Assembly: GCA_004369085.1 (NCBI GenBank)
Contig: ML210211.1
Coordinates: forward strand, 28,935-92,934
Direction: 5' to 3'
Length of the DNA stretch: 64,000 nt
Source of the DNA: Coprinopsis marcescibilis
Lineage: Eukaryota > Basidiomycota > Agaricomycetes > Agaricales > Psathyrellaceae
The notes below the pieces were generated by a model. The model ran no database searches. It saw only the letters and a list, made by a program, of their open reading frames with translations, and was not told the DNA's origin. How positions within the stretch are numbered: position 1 is the stretch's first letter; each line of letters begins with the position of its first letter. Positions 1 to 17,761 of the stretch are shown here, in pieces. Position numbers and translations under genes: made by a program.

Positions 1-1340
1 CCGCCTCGATATAGATTGAAACGTACGCATTCTATGCAATACAAGGTGCGGGCACTGTGAATGCAGATACAAGCAGACATGAAGGGTGTACTCACACCCC
101 CAACAATCTGGTGGAGGTGGGGAGAGACCTCCCCAGGTGTTACAAGCCTAAATAGGTATCAAGATACCGTACAACGACAACAGAAAGCAATGTCACTTAC
201 GGGTCAAAACGCTCTGTTACGAGTTGAGAACAGGGAAAGCGGAGGAACGCCTTCACAGTCCAGGGCGCGACTGCAGTTAGCACCGCTACAATTTGAGATA
301 ATCCTACCATTCTGAAGCAGTTGCCACTTAGTTCAGTGTACAGGCTCTGATGAGAATGGGTTGTCTTTGCATAAGACTCCAAAGCCCCATTTTATAGCGA
401 CAGAACCAAGACAGAACCTTCTGAATACCCGTTCTCTGGCCGGGAATTGGTTCTTGGCCTCCGGGGTGTAAGGAGTTTAGTAGGAGCAACTGTAGTTCCT
501 CCTTTTCAAGAGTGGTCATATGTCTTCTTTCGAAGAACGAAGGCACGATAGAACACTGAGCTTTGAATTGGAGGTCAACTGGGAAATCAGTTTCAGCGAA
601 AGAAGTTGATGACAAGGAGCAGAGGCTCCGCTCCTTTTCCTGACAAATACCGTATATTTAAACAAATCCTTTCGATGAAGTGACGATACCACCGACTCAG
701 TGTATGTGTCTCTCGCCGAGTCTTCTTTGGCCCTGAATAAATCCAGTGAGTTGTGTTTAGTTCATAGGAGCTTCACACCGAGATAGCCAACGGATCCCTT
801 CAACTCGATGCGGATGATAGATCTATGCCTCAAACGGCTGTAGCAGGCTATTACGAGCTCTTACTTTCAGCGAATCGCAAGTTCTTCTGGACATGCAAGG
901 CGGACTCTAGTATGTTTGGTGAACATCACGGTCTGAGTGAAGGCTGTTGGACGCGCCGCAGTTTGCCGAATAATTGATTCGGAGCTTTAATCTGGCCAGT
1001 CTTACTCCTTAGCTTCCTGAATGTCCAGCCTCTATCTGGGCACAATGAAGACAGTATTTGAGCGCATCTGTTCTCTATTCACAAGGACGACCGACTTTTC
1101 ACTCTACTGGTCAGCTCAAAAGTTGAATTCCTAGGAACTTCTTTGGGTAATGGCTCCCAACGGTCCTCTGGTGGTTCTGTTAAAAACATATGTATGCAAG
1201 TCGCGACAAGACATGGGCCCAAACAACGCTCGATTCATCGCCAGTCCAATTTTCAAGTGAGACGATATTTAACATCCAATGACATCATCAACTGCAGGTG
1301 TCAAAGTTAACGGCATGGGAACTGAGCTCAGAGCAGCAAA
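1..1340. other. Upstream region, no certain gene
   Basis: No convincing complete gene is visible. On the minus strand, roughly 200-525, two open stretches could be joined by an intron with a normal donor and acceptor, and the second ends at a gtaagt donor near 200. No ATG opens the first stretch other than an internal one. This could be an edge fragment of a gene running off the left end. The rest, 620-1340, is presumably the promoter of the ABC transporter. Confidence 0.3.
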
Positions 1341-7246
<5,906 letters not shown>

Positions 7247-7463
7247 TGGGGTTTTCGCAAGAGTTTAGAACTAGAACATACACTCTTTTAAGGGGCGCTG
7301 GGCCATTGGTGTTATCGCGGTACTAGTGCCATTGATATCTTAATACACGAACTTACGAAAAGTCTCAACGAGATCATCCTCTCTCGAAATTATGTCACCA
7401 TTGTGAGTTTCTGACACCTCGCACGGACCAGTTTGACCCCTGTCTGCGGGCCGTCTCATCCGG

Positions 7464-8520
7464 TTGCATGATGACGTCGGGTTGTACTACGCCAAACGGT
7501 TGTTTCCTTGGTCCTTCCCTCCTCCTCCTCCTCTCAACAATTTCCGCTCTGGACGTAAGATGAGACCCAAATACTGGGCTCACCTAGCGGCAAGGTCCCA
7601 CAGGGGCAATATCTGCCGGCAGGCTTGGACCTTTTTGCGAAAACCGTACACGACGGGGGCTCAACAAACCATTCCTGAGCCGGGAACTGAATCACATGGA
7701 CAGCTTCAAGATTCCCTCCCTGGGACGGTTCAGTCCCACCGGTGCCATGTCTTCTTGGAATCACCGATACGACCAACAGAATTTGGCGAGCGACATACAA
7801 CACCGGTTCAACGCGCGCTGTTGCTGCGTTTTTTGCGCATGGGGGTTATCGTGACTCCTGCGTGGCATGATTCTGGGTCGGGAGAAAGGCAGTCTGCGGT
7901 AGCCTATAGCTCGCTTGGTGGGAGACTAGATATTTCGGATGTTACCCTGGACAACATTGATCTGGTGGAGCAGCAACTGAAGGACCATATTGCTGGCCCG
8001 TTGACACAGGCTACGAGCAGCCAGGTGGACCTCTATGTGTGCACGCATGCTAATCGTGACTGTAGGTGTGGGACTATGGGTGGGCTGGTAGCGGAGGCTT
8101 TGCGAGAGGAAATCAAACGTCTTCAAAAAACCAATCCTTCAAGTACCCCGCGCATACGTATTGGGGAAGTGGCTCACGTTGGAGGACATAAGTGAGAGCC
8201 TTTTTGGTCATTTCATCCCTACCCGTACCCACACTTCTCCCAGATATGCAGCCAATGTGCTTGTGTACCCACAAGGCGAATGGTCAGTTCAGCTGTTACG
8301 CCAAACTTCCCAGTTTATACACAGGAATTAACACGACCTACATAGGCTAGGCTTGGTCCGACCAGAAGATGCGCCCAGAGTAATCTCGTCTGTGATAGCA
8401 CTTCCAGCAAGACCCTTAGATCCATTCGATCCCATTCTGTTGAAGCCCCATTGGCGTGGACGTATGGGACTTGGGAAGGATGAACAAGTCGATCTGTTCC
8501 AAGCTCAGGCAACAGACTAA
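7464..8520 (+). CDS. Sucrase/ferredoxin-like (Apd1/Aim32-type) protein
   Basis: A thioredoxin-fold 2Fe-2S ferredoxin-like protein of the sucraseferredoxin family. It shows a Cys cluster CTHANRDCRC near 8040-8070, then GEVAHVGGHK, YAANVLVYPQGEW and LGLVRPED. His and Cys residues in these segments are the expected cluster ligands. Two introns (about 8193-8244 and 8283-8345) join in phase, and the stop is at 8518-8520. The middle is clear (SHRCHVFLESPIRP, TTPVQRALLLRFLRM), but the first 60 or so residues are uncertain: an alternative ATG at 7471 with an intron near 7555 is possible. It lies head-to-tail about 220 bp after the ABC transporter. Family members are redox or stress proteins; the role here is unknown. 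Confidence 0.8.
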
Positions 8521-8816
8521 GCCGATTTCAGGGCTTTCTTCGCTCGGCGAGTGCCACGATGATCAACAAAAGGGTTCCCAATCAACCCGCAACGGATGAC
8601 CTCCATTCGATGCGTAAACTGGGAATGGCGGGCGAGGGTACACAGATCATTTCGTCGGCTGTCTCTTTAGCCGCTTCGGTGCTCTCTGTGCCACCATCCA
8701 TTATGGCAATGCACACTTTACCGTCAGGCCATGACTCCGTAGATCAACAAGAATGGCTACAGTGTTAGACACACCGACTAGAGTACAAGCACCTATTGTA
8801 CACATTGGCTATACGC

Positions 8817-9527
8817 TCATAACTCTTGCTTCAGTTCGAACGACGATATCTCGACCTCCAGACTCTCATCAACGTCCGCAGTCCGCGCACCATAGATCCC
8901 AACATACACTGTCTCCTCCTCGTTCTCAGGAACAAACACCCCTGATAACTTCCTGACTGTGCTGCCATTAACCTTGACAATCAAGGCTGGACCCTGGTCT
9001 TTCGCTCTCTCCACCGAAACGACAATACCCCTGCTCGCGCCTACTGGGGCCCCCACACTCCAGTCACTCCATCCACAGAGCCCAGTCGCGACAGACGACA
9101 TTCGGAGCTCCTCTTCGAAGAATTCCACCCCAGCTTTGATCCACACATGCGGTCGGTTGGCCCACAGCAAAACTATACCTGCCTGGTCGTAGACATGGGC
9201 ATAGGGGATCTTCCCGATGCTAACCGTCGCAGACGCGAGCGATTTCAATGTAATTGGGACATAGAACGTGGGCTGCGATGCTAAGTACGATGCTGGTGGC
9301 TTCTGATATAGATCCGTGCGCGATTGGATGGTGAAATTGAAGGGAAATGAAGTAGGGGCCGGCTGGGTGGTGTTCAAGGCAAGCAAGTTCGCAGCCATCG
9401 CGACAGCTCTCGGGTGATCTTGGTAGTGGGAGATTCTGATTGAATACGTTTTAAGTTCACGGGTTTCTGCTCCTACAAAACTAGATACTACAAACACCTC
9501 CGTCCTCGACGCGACGCTAACTGTCAT
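8817..9527 (-). CDS. DUF1349 concanavalin A-like fold protein
   Basis: One exon of 236 residues. The segment YDQAGIVLLWANRPHVWIKA followed by FFEEELRMSSVATGLCGWSD is the hallmark of the fungal DUF1349 family (beta-sandwich, often named regulation of enolase 1). VYVGIYGARTADV near the C-terminus completes the domain. Residues 1-43 are not typical of the family. The internal Met at 9398 would give a protein of about 193 residues that starts where the domain starts, so 9398 may be the real start. There is no signal peptide. The biochemical role of the family is not well defined. It faces the sucraseferredoxin gene tail-to-tail. Confidence 0.8.
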   Translation of the reverse strand: MTVSVASRTEVFVVSSFVGAETRELKTYSIRISHYQDHPRAVAMAANLLALNTTQPAPTSFPFNFTIQSRTDLYQKPPASYLASQPTFYVPITLKSLASATVSIGKIPYAHVYDQAGIVLLWANRPHVWIKAGVEFFEEELRMSSVATGLCGWSDWSVGAPVGASRGIVVSVERAKDQGPALIVKVNGSTVRKLSGVFVPENEEETVYVGIYGARTADVDESLEVEISSFELKQEL

Positions 9528-9715
9528 TTATCCGATGTTCATCCGAGAGAAATAGTTGTCAAGCACGGGGAAATATCGGACTCTCCTCTCACTCCACCCG
9601 CGGCACACCAATCCCTTCAGGCGTTCTGCGCAAAGAGTCGTGGCACCTCATATTAGTATCAACATAATTCTTCTGGTAAGCATTGGAGTGGTATTAACGG
9701 CAACAAGCTACAATC

Positions 9716-11824
9716 TTATGCCAACCACGTCGCATGCTTGGTCGAACGAGGGACAATATCACATGTAAACGGTTTGAAAGACCTAAGAATGCACGTCGCG
9801 AAATGGTTAGGCACGGCACACTGAAAACAAGAAGGCATTTTTACTAACGTGACAAGACCAAATGTATCTTGACCAAAGGTAACCGGTATCTCCTTTCCAT
9901 GTTCATCTTTGGCCAGACGTACATCGCAGACCGCCAGGACAGAAGCCAACGTGAACTTTAGGATAACGCTGCTAAGATGTCTTCCCGGGCATATTCTAAA
10001 TATCGTACGCCATCGTTAGATCGAGAACTGCGCTTGGTCACCGGGTCTCACCGTCGGCCAAATCCAAAGGCTGCAACCTCGGGGTCAAGGACAGATGGAT
10101 CGATCTTCCCGTCCTTCAAGTACCGTTCCGGTATAAAGTCAAAAGGATCTTCGAAGACATCTGGGTCATGCAGAATAGCCCTAGTATCCATGTGAGCGTT
10201 CAATATCCTTTCAGAGGTTTTGGATTACCATGAATTTGCCATAATTAACGTCTTCTTAGGAATAAAATAACCATTGAATTTCTGTTCTTCCCTTGACTGA
10301 TGGGGAACGCCTGCGTTGAAAGGAAGGGGATCAGCGGGAGAGATTAGGTTCTGATGAACGTGCGGCCTACCTAGAGGCACAGCGGTAAACCAACGGGTTG
10401 TTTCTTTGATGATGGCGTCGATGTATGGCAAGTCTGCCATATCCTCTGCAGTCGGAAGCCTATTACCGCCAGTAACAGCGTCAATCTCAGCCTGCGCCTT
10501 GCGCTGTGCTTCCGGGTGCATCACCAATGCTGCAAAAAAGGCGATAGTAGCTGAATATGACTACTTATGTGTTGGGTTTAGTTGATCTTAGAAGTGGAGG
10601 ACCAAGCGACATACTGTTTCAACGCCGGCTAGAGTAAATTGGTGAGTAATGACTTGTATTGAGTTTGGAGAACTTGAAAGCACCCACCCAAGTAGGATTG
10701 GGCACAAACGTTCATAGCCACCCTCTCTCCTTCACCATACTCCGTATCCGTCTCTGAACCGAGGCGTCCTATGAGCCCCTGGATCATACTAGGGAACTTC
10801 TCTGCACTCAGACCATCTCTCTATATTCGAAAACAGAACAAGTATTCTTTCGTTGAGACGAATGAAACGGGTACTTACCAGTCTGTCCTTCGCTTGGTAA
10901 TATGGTTGTGGCACAAGCCTCTTGTTTATAACAGCGCCCTCCTTCAAGTACTTCTTCCAAGCCGTTCCTGGGAACCAGTCGGGTACGTGGCGAAGAATGG
11001 GGAATACATTGACCAAAAGGTTTCCGGGGACAGATGTCACTGAAAATCGTTCAACGATACCTTCGGCGTCGTCAATAAGCCTCATGATGTTTTCAGTGTC
11101 GCTGACACCGTAGGCCACACGCATGATTACAGTGCCCATGTACCTCAAGCGAGTAATCAGGTTATTTACAAATGCTCCTCTGATGTGAAGTACCATTACT
11201 CACGTTCTGGAATGCTTAAACAATGTGTTTGAACTGTTGGCAAGGTTCCGTAGGTACACCAAGCACTCTTGTTCGATGACAGGTAAGTATTTGGCTACCT
11301 GATTCTGATTGAGGAACTGGTGGAATGCACGTCTGTGTGCCCGCCAGTTGGGTCCGTACTGCATAACGCCGAGCGCCCAGTTGAAATCCATGCTACGATC
11401 GTCAGAAATGAAAACATGCGACCAACGGAAGGGCTCACATGTCGAAACTGGGAAGGGAACCTCGGTCAGAGTTATTGAGAGCCCGTGTCTCCATTACAGC
11501 TCGAGCAGCCGATAGACTGTTGAGAACGACGATTCCCTGTCCCAGAGCATTGACATACATAATATCGCCTGTGAAAACTGTCTGTCCGAGGACAAGGTGC
11601 AGGTACTGGGGTGTGTACTGACCATATCGCTTCGCCCAGTCGTTGTAGACGATCCAAGGTACTGCCTGCGGGATCTGGAGGAGATTACCGACAACTGGCA
11701 AGCCAGTTGGTCCGGGAGGCACCGGAAGTCGCCTCTTACTTGTACTAAGCGCGAAGATGCAGATTGCCAGGCCCACAACGACAGGCCACTTCCACTGCAA
11801 CATTTCCAGAATTGCTGACTCCAT
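9716..11824 (-). CDS. Cytochrome P450 monooxygenase 1
   Basis: A microsomal class II P450. It opens with an N-terminal membrane anchor and the proline-rich hinge PPGPTGLPVVGN. The C-helix region reads MQYGPNWRAHRRAFHQF, the K-helix ExxR is ETTR in IIKETTRWF, and the PERF-type segment is FDFIPERYLKDG. The haem loop FGFGRR/ICPGRH is interrupted by an intron exactly between Arg-Arg and Ile-Cys (near 10050-9990). About eight introns join in phase. The first (near 11630) is a multiple of three with no stop, so it hides inside an open frame. The C-terminus PFTCDIVPRS is reached through a GTTAGT donor. It resembles basidiomycete P450s annotated as O-methylsterigmatocystin oxidoreductase-like. The substrate is unknown. 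It is a tandem paralogue of the next gene. Confidence 0.9.
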
Positions 11825-12440
11825 GGGCTCCTTGGATAGTCGTATTGTGCTCCACCTCCTTCTTATAGGCTGCCATATCCATACTTAAATGCTTAGCTAA
11901 TCGGGAGAACGAGACAGAGGATCAAGAACCCATGACCATTGACAGTGACAGCTCTCTACAAATATATCAGTCTACATATATTCTCTATTGCGGAGCATGA
12001 ATTCTAGCCTGAGATAAGCTTGAACTGAACAATTTGCCACAGGTGCCACTGTTGTGCAGCGCTGTCCAACACTCGTCCGTGGATAGCAAAAGCATGTGAG
12101 TCAGAATTTGTAGGCTTAATGGTGATTGATGAACGCCCGTCGCACACAAGGAGAATCTCTGAGTATGCAAGGTAAGATGGGAGGCTAGGGACGTTCTAAC
12201 CTACCATTACCTGAGGACAAGATGGCTAGCCACTTGAGCATTTTAAATGAGCTCGAGTCTTTGAACTTCATGGGTTTAAGCGCTTAGAGCGAAATTCGAA
12301 CAAATATGCGAGCAGGTTTAATGATTAACATGGGTTGTGGATCGCGATTTGCAAAACTACACACTAGAAGCTGTTAAGAATATGCGCTAACACCAAGAGC
12401 CTCATAAGACTACAAAGTTAGTACTAGCGCCCGCATTGAT
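11825..12440. other. Intergenic, P450-P450 spacer
   Basis: This is the upstream region of P450 1 and the downstream region of P450 2. No open frame with coding character, RNA gene or clear repeat was seen. Confidence 0.5.
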
Positions 12441-14571
12441 TCACTCAAGCCAAGACGCATGTTTAGGGGAACGTGGCTTGATGTCACATTTGAATGGTTT
12501 GAGGAATCTGTGTACAAAAACACTCAAGAGTTAGTACAAGTCATCAAAGTGCGTCAGAAAGTTAAAGCTGACCTTATGAGATCTGACGTGTATTCGACCG
12601 TAACTGGTACCTCGTTTCCGGTCTCATCCTTCATGGGCTGGATATTGAACACGGCCAGGAAGGAGGCCGCCGTGTACTTCAGAACAAGGCTACCAAAGTG
12701 CCTTCCAGGACAAACCCTGCATAAGGCCAGCCATGAGTGGTCAGAGGGACAAGCAGGTTCGAAAGGACGCCACCTTCGACCAAATCCAAATGCGATAATA
12801 CTGGGATCCGCTGTGGAAGGATCAAGCTTCCCGTCCTTGAGATAGCGCTCCGGCCTGAACTCATCAGGTTCTTCAAACATCTCAGGATCCCGTAGCATTG
12901 CCCTATTATAAGTAGCTTAGCCAGAGATAAACAGATCAACGCGGACATCAAGAAACTCACCAACTGTTTGGCAAGATCACCGTCTTCTTGGGGATGAGAT
13001 AACCGTTGAAATCATCGTCCGCGGTTGTTGCATGTGGAACGCCTAGGGAAAAATAATGAGAAGCACTTCTGAGCTGCATAGAAGAGGGTGCCATACCCAA
13101 GGGTGCCGAAGGGAACAAACGAATTGTCTCTTTGACAATAGCCTCGATATACGGCAGATGTGGCATGTCGTCGGGAACCGGCAGTCTATTACCACCAGTC
13201 ACGGCGTCGATTTCCGCTTGGGCTCTTGCCTGAACCTCTGGGTATCGAGTCAGAGCCGCAAAAAGCGCACCCGTAGTGGAGAATGACTGGATATCCAAAA
13301 ATAGGCTGGATTAACTAGGGTATGAAAGGAGCTCCTCCGGAAAACATACTGTGTCAACCCCAGCTGACGGCAGAGAAACATCAGCAACACTTTCATCCAA
13401 AGCTAATGCGCGACTTACCAACGTAGGTCTCTGCACAGACACCCATGGCTATTCGCTCTCGTTCGCTATAGTCGGGGTCCGTTTTAGAACCCAATTGCTC
13501 GACAAGAGTTTTAACCAGGCTTGGGAGTTCGTCGGTGTCTGTTTCGTCCATCTAGAGTCGTGGCTCAGCTTGGCCTTGGGGTAGATGAACGGATTTGGGG
13601 CCACTCACGAGTCTTGTCTTCGCATTGTAGTATGGTTGAGGAACGAGTCTGGCGTTTATTGTGGCCCCGTCCTTAAGGTATCTCTTCCATCCGGCGCCCG
13701 GGAGCCATTCTGGAACATGGCGAAGGATGGGAAACGTGTTGACAAGCAAACGTCCAGGAACAGATGTCGAGGAGAATCGGACCACAAATTCTTCACCGTC
13801 TTCAATCAACATCTGTCTGTATCTTGGGTCGTTCCCACCATATGACAAGCGCATGAGTGTTGACCCGAAATACCTAATTCAGAGGTGGTCAGCCATCGAT
13901 TCAGAGATACATGAAAGCCATATGGAAGCTCTTACAGCCGGGAGTGCTTGAATAACTTCTCTGGGGTTTTCGCAAGCTCCCGTAGGTACGTCAAGCATTC
14001 TTGTTCGATTACCGGGTAGTGTTCAGAAACCTGCCGTCGACCAAAGAAATAGTGGAATGCGCGCTTGCGGACACGCCATTCAGTTCCATAAGGCATGAGC
14101 GAGAAAGCCCAGTCAAGCCCAAGGCTTGCAAAATCATAAGTTGCGCAGAAACAATTGATTGACGATGTAACTCACATATCTAGACTTGGCAAACCAACTC
14201 GGTCGGAGGTGTTAATAGCACGTTTCTCCAGCAGATCGACGGCGGTGCGCAGGTCATTGACTACGACGATATCCTGTCCCATCGCGTTCAAGTATGTTAT
14301 CCCGCCTGCGTTCCGACGTCAGTTGGTAGGTAACAGCGGCGGTGGGACGAACATAACAGTTACCATATTGCTTTGCCCACTCCTTGTACACAACCCAGGG
14401 CGACGTTTGGGGTATCTGGAAGAGGTTGCCGACTACTGGCCAGCCGGTGGGACCTGGGGGCAAAGGGAGCTTCCTCTTGCTCAAAGCGCTGTTAGCGGCA
14501 AATGCACAGATTGCGAGGCTCAGGACTATAGGCCACTTCCATTGCGAGATGTCCGAGAAGACTGGTTCCAT
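12441..14571 (-). CDS. Cytochrome P450 monooxygenase 2
   Basis: A tandem paralogue of the preceding P450 with the same exon plan. The anchor and hinge LPLPPGPTGWPVVGNLFQIP open the protein. Further motifs are LMPYGTEWRVRKRAFHYF, I-helix AGVDT (spanning an intron near 13385), ExxR as ETIR in IVKETIRLFP, the PERF-type segment PDEFRPERYLKDG and a haem loop FGFGRR/VCPGRHFG split by an intron. The last exon gives FLKPFKCDIKPRS and stops at 12441-12443, beyond the open frame that appears to end at 12554. No disabling change was found, so both copies look functional. The duplicates differ throughout, so the duplication is not recent. The substrate is unknown. A joint pathway with the ABC exporter is possible but unsupported. 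Confidence 0.9.
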
Positions 14572-15486
14572 GATTGCTGCGCAACCCCGCTCTCACATTT
14601 CTTTTTATACGTCCGAGTGTGCTAGGGTCTCCTACGGCAAGTTGAGCATTCCAACAGTATCCCAATCCCCTTTGAACATGTAGCCCATTAGTGCATTAAC
14701 TATAGTTTGTACCAGTCGTAAGTAAGCAAGGTGACAAAATAGAGCCGGGTACTGCCGGATAATCGCAAACTCACCCTGGTTGTTGCGAAGTAAAAAAGCC
14801 GACAGTTGTTATTCAAGTGCACGAGACAGAACGAGACGTGTCTCAAAGGAGACTCTGCAATGGAGTGCTATCTGCTTGATGGCTCGAATCAAGGGTTCAA
14901 ACCCGACGAGAGGGGAGGGAATGTATGTATTAAGACTGCAAAGGTTAATTCATTGAGTATCGGCATGAGGGCCGCGAGAACGATAATAAATATCAAGCAC
15001 GCACCAAGCTACGGAAGACACAGATACAACCGTCAGTGATGTAGACAGATCCTGCGCTGAAACCCCAGAACAACTCTCCATCCGACATCATGTGCTCATT
15101 GTTGCCCGGACATTGTCAGAACGTCCGGAAAATAAACAACCGCGTAACGCATATCGTCATTGCTAGGACGTTACCACACCAATGGCAAAGAGAACTCTCT
15201 GGCGTTCCGCTTCACCATTCACGTAATGTACCTGTTTGAAACAATTGGAACGCACGAAAATAAGGTCTCGTGTCGGGCAAGCATTGTCGGGGGCTCTATA
15301 AGTTATTGAGTAGTACCATTCAGTTACTTATCACCTAAACGTCTAATTTGGTACTTACGAAGCGTTGTCCTGATTCCTTCTCCCCATTTCAGCAAGGATG
15401 GCTGGATTATTGAAGAGAAGAGGAGGACTCGCAATCCCGTCCATGGATCGTGTGTGAGCTATGCTCCATAGCCTGAGAGGTTACCT
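14572..15486. other. Intergenic region
   Basis: This is the promoter side of P450 2. A short stretch at 14890-14910 resembles a tRNA B-box (ggttcaaaccc) but no tRNA folds around it. Nothing else was seen. Confidence 0.4.
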
Positions 15487-15831
15487 CTAAGCTGCAGCTA
15501 CTACAGCTTTGCGTGGCGACATGTCCGACTCGGTGCTCTTCCAACACATTCCTGCAAGTTTCTTGATCCAGACATGAAACGCGATGCAGGGTTCTCCGAT
15601 GCGCCCAGGGGCCGGGACGTGAGCAGTGACTTTGACGATTCGATCTGGGGTATCCGCATTGGTAACACAGATAAGCTTGCCATGCCCAAAGGTCGGCATT
15701 CTTGAGATATTTGCGACGAATTCGGAATTGGCAGATAGCCTGCCCACAATAATGGCACGCCAATCACCCGCAATAACCGAGCACCATTAACCCAGACTTG
15801 ACAAACTATTAGGCCAAGCGAATCAATCGTA
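15487..15831 (-). pseudogene. Frameshifted gene remnant of unknown family
   Basis: Two reading frames look coding but do not connect. The upstream frame reads SLGLIVCQVWVNGARLLR; the downstream frame continues GDWRAIIVGRLS and then about 80 residues including GHGKLICVTNADTPDRIVKV to a stop at 15487. They would align if one base were present near 15765. No intron of plausible size explains the switch and no ATG with a normal context opens the frame. I do not recognise the family. It sits directly beside a DNA transposon, which may explain the decay. It could also be a real small gene with a sequencing error. Confidence 0.4.
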
Positions 15832-16190
15832 GACCGCAGTCACGCACTGCATTCTTTCTCCCATCCAGCTGAGCATACATGTCGTACCACGATGCTGTTG
15901 TCAATTACAGTATTGAGGCACTCAATGGGACACTGTCACTCAATGGGACAATGGCCCGTAGCGGGCTCAAATCTTTGTATTTTCACCCAAATTATTTTCC
16001 ATATGGAGGACAATTACTGTAGCTATGTTGTTCCCAGCTATGAAAGGAATCCTCTGAATAAAGATGAAATTACGACGAAATCATGCCTGACTGCGTGGAC
16101 TTTTTGCTGTCCCACATTTTCTCTGATGGAATATCTCCAAATGTCGGGAAATCGCAGAAATATAAACGGCGTCATTTGATACCCATGCTT

Positions 16191-16240
16191 NNNNNNNNNN
16201 NNNNNNNNNNNNNNNNNNNNNNNNNNNNNNNNNNNNNNNN
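16191..16240. other. Assembly gap (50 N)
   Basis: A run of N inside the pogo-like transposon. The round number suggests a placeholder rather than a measured length. Confidence 0.99.
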
Positions 16241-16439
16241 GGTCAAAATCAAGGAGAAGCATGTTGAAAATCTGGCGGAATGGGAACGTACCTGCGAAAG
16301 GCTCCAATCGGAAGGTGTCCTAAGGAAGAACATGCTGCCCGAGCCCAAACGGCAGCTCAAGCCAACACTCCCGGATGACCATGGCGCTGTAGGGGACGAC
16401 GATGATGAGGAGGAGGAAGAAGATGAAGGTGATCGATAA
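16241..16439 (+). pseudogene. Transposase C-terminal fragment
   Basis: An open frame enters from the gap and reads VKIKEKHVENLAEWERTCE, then a basic Pro/Lys segment, then a run of Asp and Glu ending DEGDR. Acidic C-termini after a Trp/Cys-containing basic segment are common in CENP-B/pogo-type fungal transposases. The inverted repeats around it support that reading, but no DDE residues are visible. The frame to the left of the gap is open from 16083, but no continuity can be shown. Confidence 0.5.
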
Positions 16440-16704
16440 CAGCTGATGTCATGCTTGGGCCTCATTTGGGCTACTGTCACACCAAGTCACGCGCGTCCCA
16501 TCGTCTGAAATTCCGTCAATTCGTCCCCCTCGAACTTTCGATAGTTTAAGCACCTTTTACAGTGTAGTATAATTTTCTAGACACATATAATACGAACTAA
16601 TACATATTCCCTATCGAATGGTCAAAAAATTAGAGCCATAGGGGTATATCGGACCCCAGCAATGCGGCCGAGATTCCGGTGTCCCATTGAGTGCCTCAAT
16701 ACTG

Positions 16705-17761
16705 TAGTATGTGACTTCCAGAATTCGGGTTCCCAGCAGATGTGGCAGGAGTACTCTTAAAAGGTCAGCATCATAGAATATGACCTGCTGAGGCGTGAGG
16801 GCCCTCACAATTTTTGTAAGGCTTCATAGGCAAGTGGAATCAGGGTACCAAGTCGCGAATGCTGAATCACTCACTTCAAGGGATTTGGTAGCCGCTCAGC
16901 AGTAGGACCATTTGGTGAGTGCTAGTGGATTGACTGGGTGGTGGCACCGAGGCCAGCGGGGCTCCTAGAGCTTCAGACGTTGGTTAAGTTGACGTACCAC
17001 AAGTACATACGTTTGGCTTTGTTACTTTACCATCTCAACTTCCCACTAGCCATCCTCCCATGAAGCCACGCCTGTCGTCGTCCAAGATTGCGCATCATGA
17101 GTCTTGTGTGAATGCTAACAGGAGCCGAGTCGTCCAGCAAGGGAATTGACCACTTGGCGTTCGAGCAATGCTGATTCCATTGTGGGTCACTGAGCAGCCT
17201 GAGACGCAACGATATGTTCGTTGCTTGATATCGTATCCTCTCGTTGCTTATACGAGTCATGACGGTAATCGGCGTTCCGTCGCAATCCAGCGGAGCTTAG
17301 AATCATCTGACTGATGCGCCCCTGAAAGGTGGCAGTGTCGGCCGCAATGGGCGCTTCCAGCGGCTGGCAGTCACAAGGGACCCAAGTCAATGATTAGCTT
17401 TGAGTGCCACGCCACATCTTTGATCCTCCTCACAGCACCTCAACCTAGGTATAGTTCGTCATTGAGATATTCACCTAGTGGCAAGCCTTGGTATGCATGC
17501 TTTTAAAAACAAACCACACCCTCGTGAGCTAGACGACCGTGCAACAAACGCCATGCCCAGCACACCGCAAGTTTTCGTCGTCACGCTATACAGAAAGACA
17601 AGATCAATAGCTGAGATAGACGAATAGCCTCCTGTGGCTGCATCAGAAGGTTTATTGGTGTATTGCTATAGGTGAGTCAAGCCCGGGCAGCGACGCGGAT
17701 GTGCCAGGCAAAGGCTGTACTAGCCATAATTTTGTATAAAGCAGATGTTTCCTAGATCCCC
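16705..17761. other. Intergenic region before the T array
   Basis: About 1 kb without coding signal. The open frames here are short and compositionally random. It includes the promoter of T1. No repeat or RNA gene was recognised. Confidence 0.5.

Larger units (their letters stand above)
15908..16704. mobile_element. pogo/Tc1-like DNA transposon, gap inside
   Basis: Perfect 26-bp terminal inverted repeats begin cagtattgaggcactcaat (15908-15933 and, inverted, 16679-16704). Each end is flanked by TA, the target duplication of Tc1/mariner/pogo elements. The CAGT end is typical of the pogo/Fot1 branch. The right half codes for a Lys-rich and then strongly acidic C-terminus (see the fragment entry). 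A run of 50 N at 16191-16240 hides the centre. The true element may be longer, because such gaps often have arbitrary size. Without it the element would be a short non-autonomous copy. Confidence 0.8.

Noticed and set aside
14860..14920. tRNA-like B-box ggttcaaaccc
   Set aside because: No acceptor stem or A-box lies at the right distance, so it is a chance match.
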